From: Vespa crabro
Lineage: Eukaryota; Arthropoda; Insecta; Hymenoptera; Vespidae
Assembly (NCBI RefSeq): GCF_910589235.1
Contig: NC_060960.1
Span: forward strand, 1,346,839-1,410,838
Length of the DNA: 64,000 bases
Direction: 5' to 3'
Position 1 is the first letter of the stretch; every line of letters starts with the position of its first letter. A model generated the notes under the pieces. It did no database searches. It saw only the letters and a program-made list of their open reading frames with translations, and was not told where the DNA came from. Positions 63,187 to 64,000 of this stretch are shown piece by piece. Both the position numbers and the translations under genes were made by a program.

Positions 63187-64000
63187 GTAAAAGAAGTAAT
63201 TTGTTTAATTTTTTATACCTCACTTTTTGTCGCGTTTACAAAAAAATTATTTAATGTGATTGTTATAATATTATTTGTACTAATATAACTGTACTATACT
63301 GAGTATAAATTCTATTAAAAAAAAAAAAAAAAGAAAAATAAGAAACTGAATATACGAAGAGACGACAATGAAAGTAATAACGATAAAATGAATGAAAGAA
63401 AATGTAAAAACAGTAGATATGCAACTGTTACTTTAAACTTACATGGTAGTTTTATGTAGAAGTTTAATTTAGGTATTAGAAGGTTAGTTTAGGTATTATA
63501 GGATGGATTAATGTATCTGTTATAGGGTTAGTTAATTATAGGGTAGAGGTTAATGTACTTGTTGAATATTATTTTGTCCTTTTTAAAATGTTGAATTTAC
63601 TTTGCAAATAAGTGCAGAGTAACGAACAAGTAAAACATCTTCAAATCGTGATAATATTTTTTATTAATATCAAAATATTATTAAAGTTCTTCATACTTGT
63701 TTCAAGAAGTTTATAGTTGCGCAGGTTTCATTTGGATACGTTGGAGAATATGTAGTTAGCAGGTGTGACGTATGTGTAAGAGCGTGACACCCTCGGAGCT
63801 CGACGAATACGAGAGTTCAATGACGTGTTTCTAAGTAGGGGGATGACGCTACCAAGAGAACTCGCGTAGCAAATTTCAACTGTGCATCGAAGAGTAGATC
63901 TCAAAAGTTCATGATTTTCCTTTTTGATCTTTCTTTGATCATATTCTTTCGATGACAAATTATATTTTCATTTCATTCAACAAGTTTTAAAAGCTTTTTA
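63187..64000. other. intron of the coiled-coil gene, no clear exon
   Basis: AT-rich DNA with an A-run near 63316-63336 and a set of TTAGGTATTAGAAGG-like short repeats at about 63463-63545. A frame after GTGCAG at 63616 (SNEQVKHLQ...) would continue the coil, but its acceptor tract is poor and no donor follows, so I do not call it. Confidence 0.35.

Noticed and set aside
63616..63720. Possible next exon of the coiled-coil gene
   Set aside because: Weak polypyrimidine tract, no usable donor and quick loss of coil character.

Overview
This window looks like insect nuclear DNA, most probably Hymenoptera (bee or wasp). The genes are multi-exon with GT-AG introns and insect gene content (dlg5, a Spätzle-family ligand, a Dorsal-type Rel factor). 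The AT-rich intergenic DNA is full of (AT)n, (CT/GA)n and (TAA)n microsatellites, punctuated by CpG-rich promoter blocks. The order assignment is inferred from overall character, not from a diagnostic marker.

Layout. (1) 1-8664, + strand: introns and seven coding exons of a Rap1 GTPase-activating protein whose first exons lie off the left edge. (2) 8665-13396: probable 3'UTR, AT-rich spacer, then the CpG-rich upstream region of dlg5. (3) 13397-22032, + strand: complete 12-exon dlg5 scaffold gene (coiled coils, four PDZ, SH3, guanylate kinase), about 1923 residues. (4) 22033-29740: gene-poor AT-rich DNA with microsatellites, a 25-bp tandem repeat and candidate non-autonomous DNA transposons. 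(5) 29745-32337, - strand: Spätzle-like cystine-knot ligand, probably spz3. (6) 34813-38511: compact housekeeping cluster of SENP8 (+), WASHC3 (+) and ribosomal protein eL42/RpL36A (-); the last two converge tail to tail. (7) 40250-46885, + strand: short, very acidic prothymosin-like gene split by a 6.1 kb repeat- and CpG-rich intron. (8) 52157-58499, - strand: Dorsal-type NF-kB gene with two alternative C-termini. (9) 62213 to the right edge, + strand: 5' part of an unrecognised coiled-coil protein.

Two Toll-related genes, a Spätzle-family ligand and Dorsal, lie about 20 kb apart. The rest are cell polarity/adhesion regulators (RapGAP, Dlg5), protein modification and endosomal sorting (SENP8, WASHC3), translation (RpL36A) and chromatin (prothymosin). 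I found no clearly novel multi-gene system. The less ordinary items are two piggyBac-like relics (one in the last dlg5 intron), a small inverted-repeat element just beyond the spz3 stop, a 30-nt candidate microexon in dorsal, a 173-codon antisense ORF inside the prothymosin intron, and a roughly 130-bp degenerate tandem repeat beside the first visible RapGAP exon.

Exon boundaries were set by hand from GT-AG signals, reading-frame continuity and family resemblance. Gene-level coordinates run from the start codon (or first visible exon) to the stop codon. UTR extents are mostly not determinable from sequence alone.
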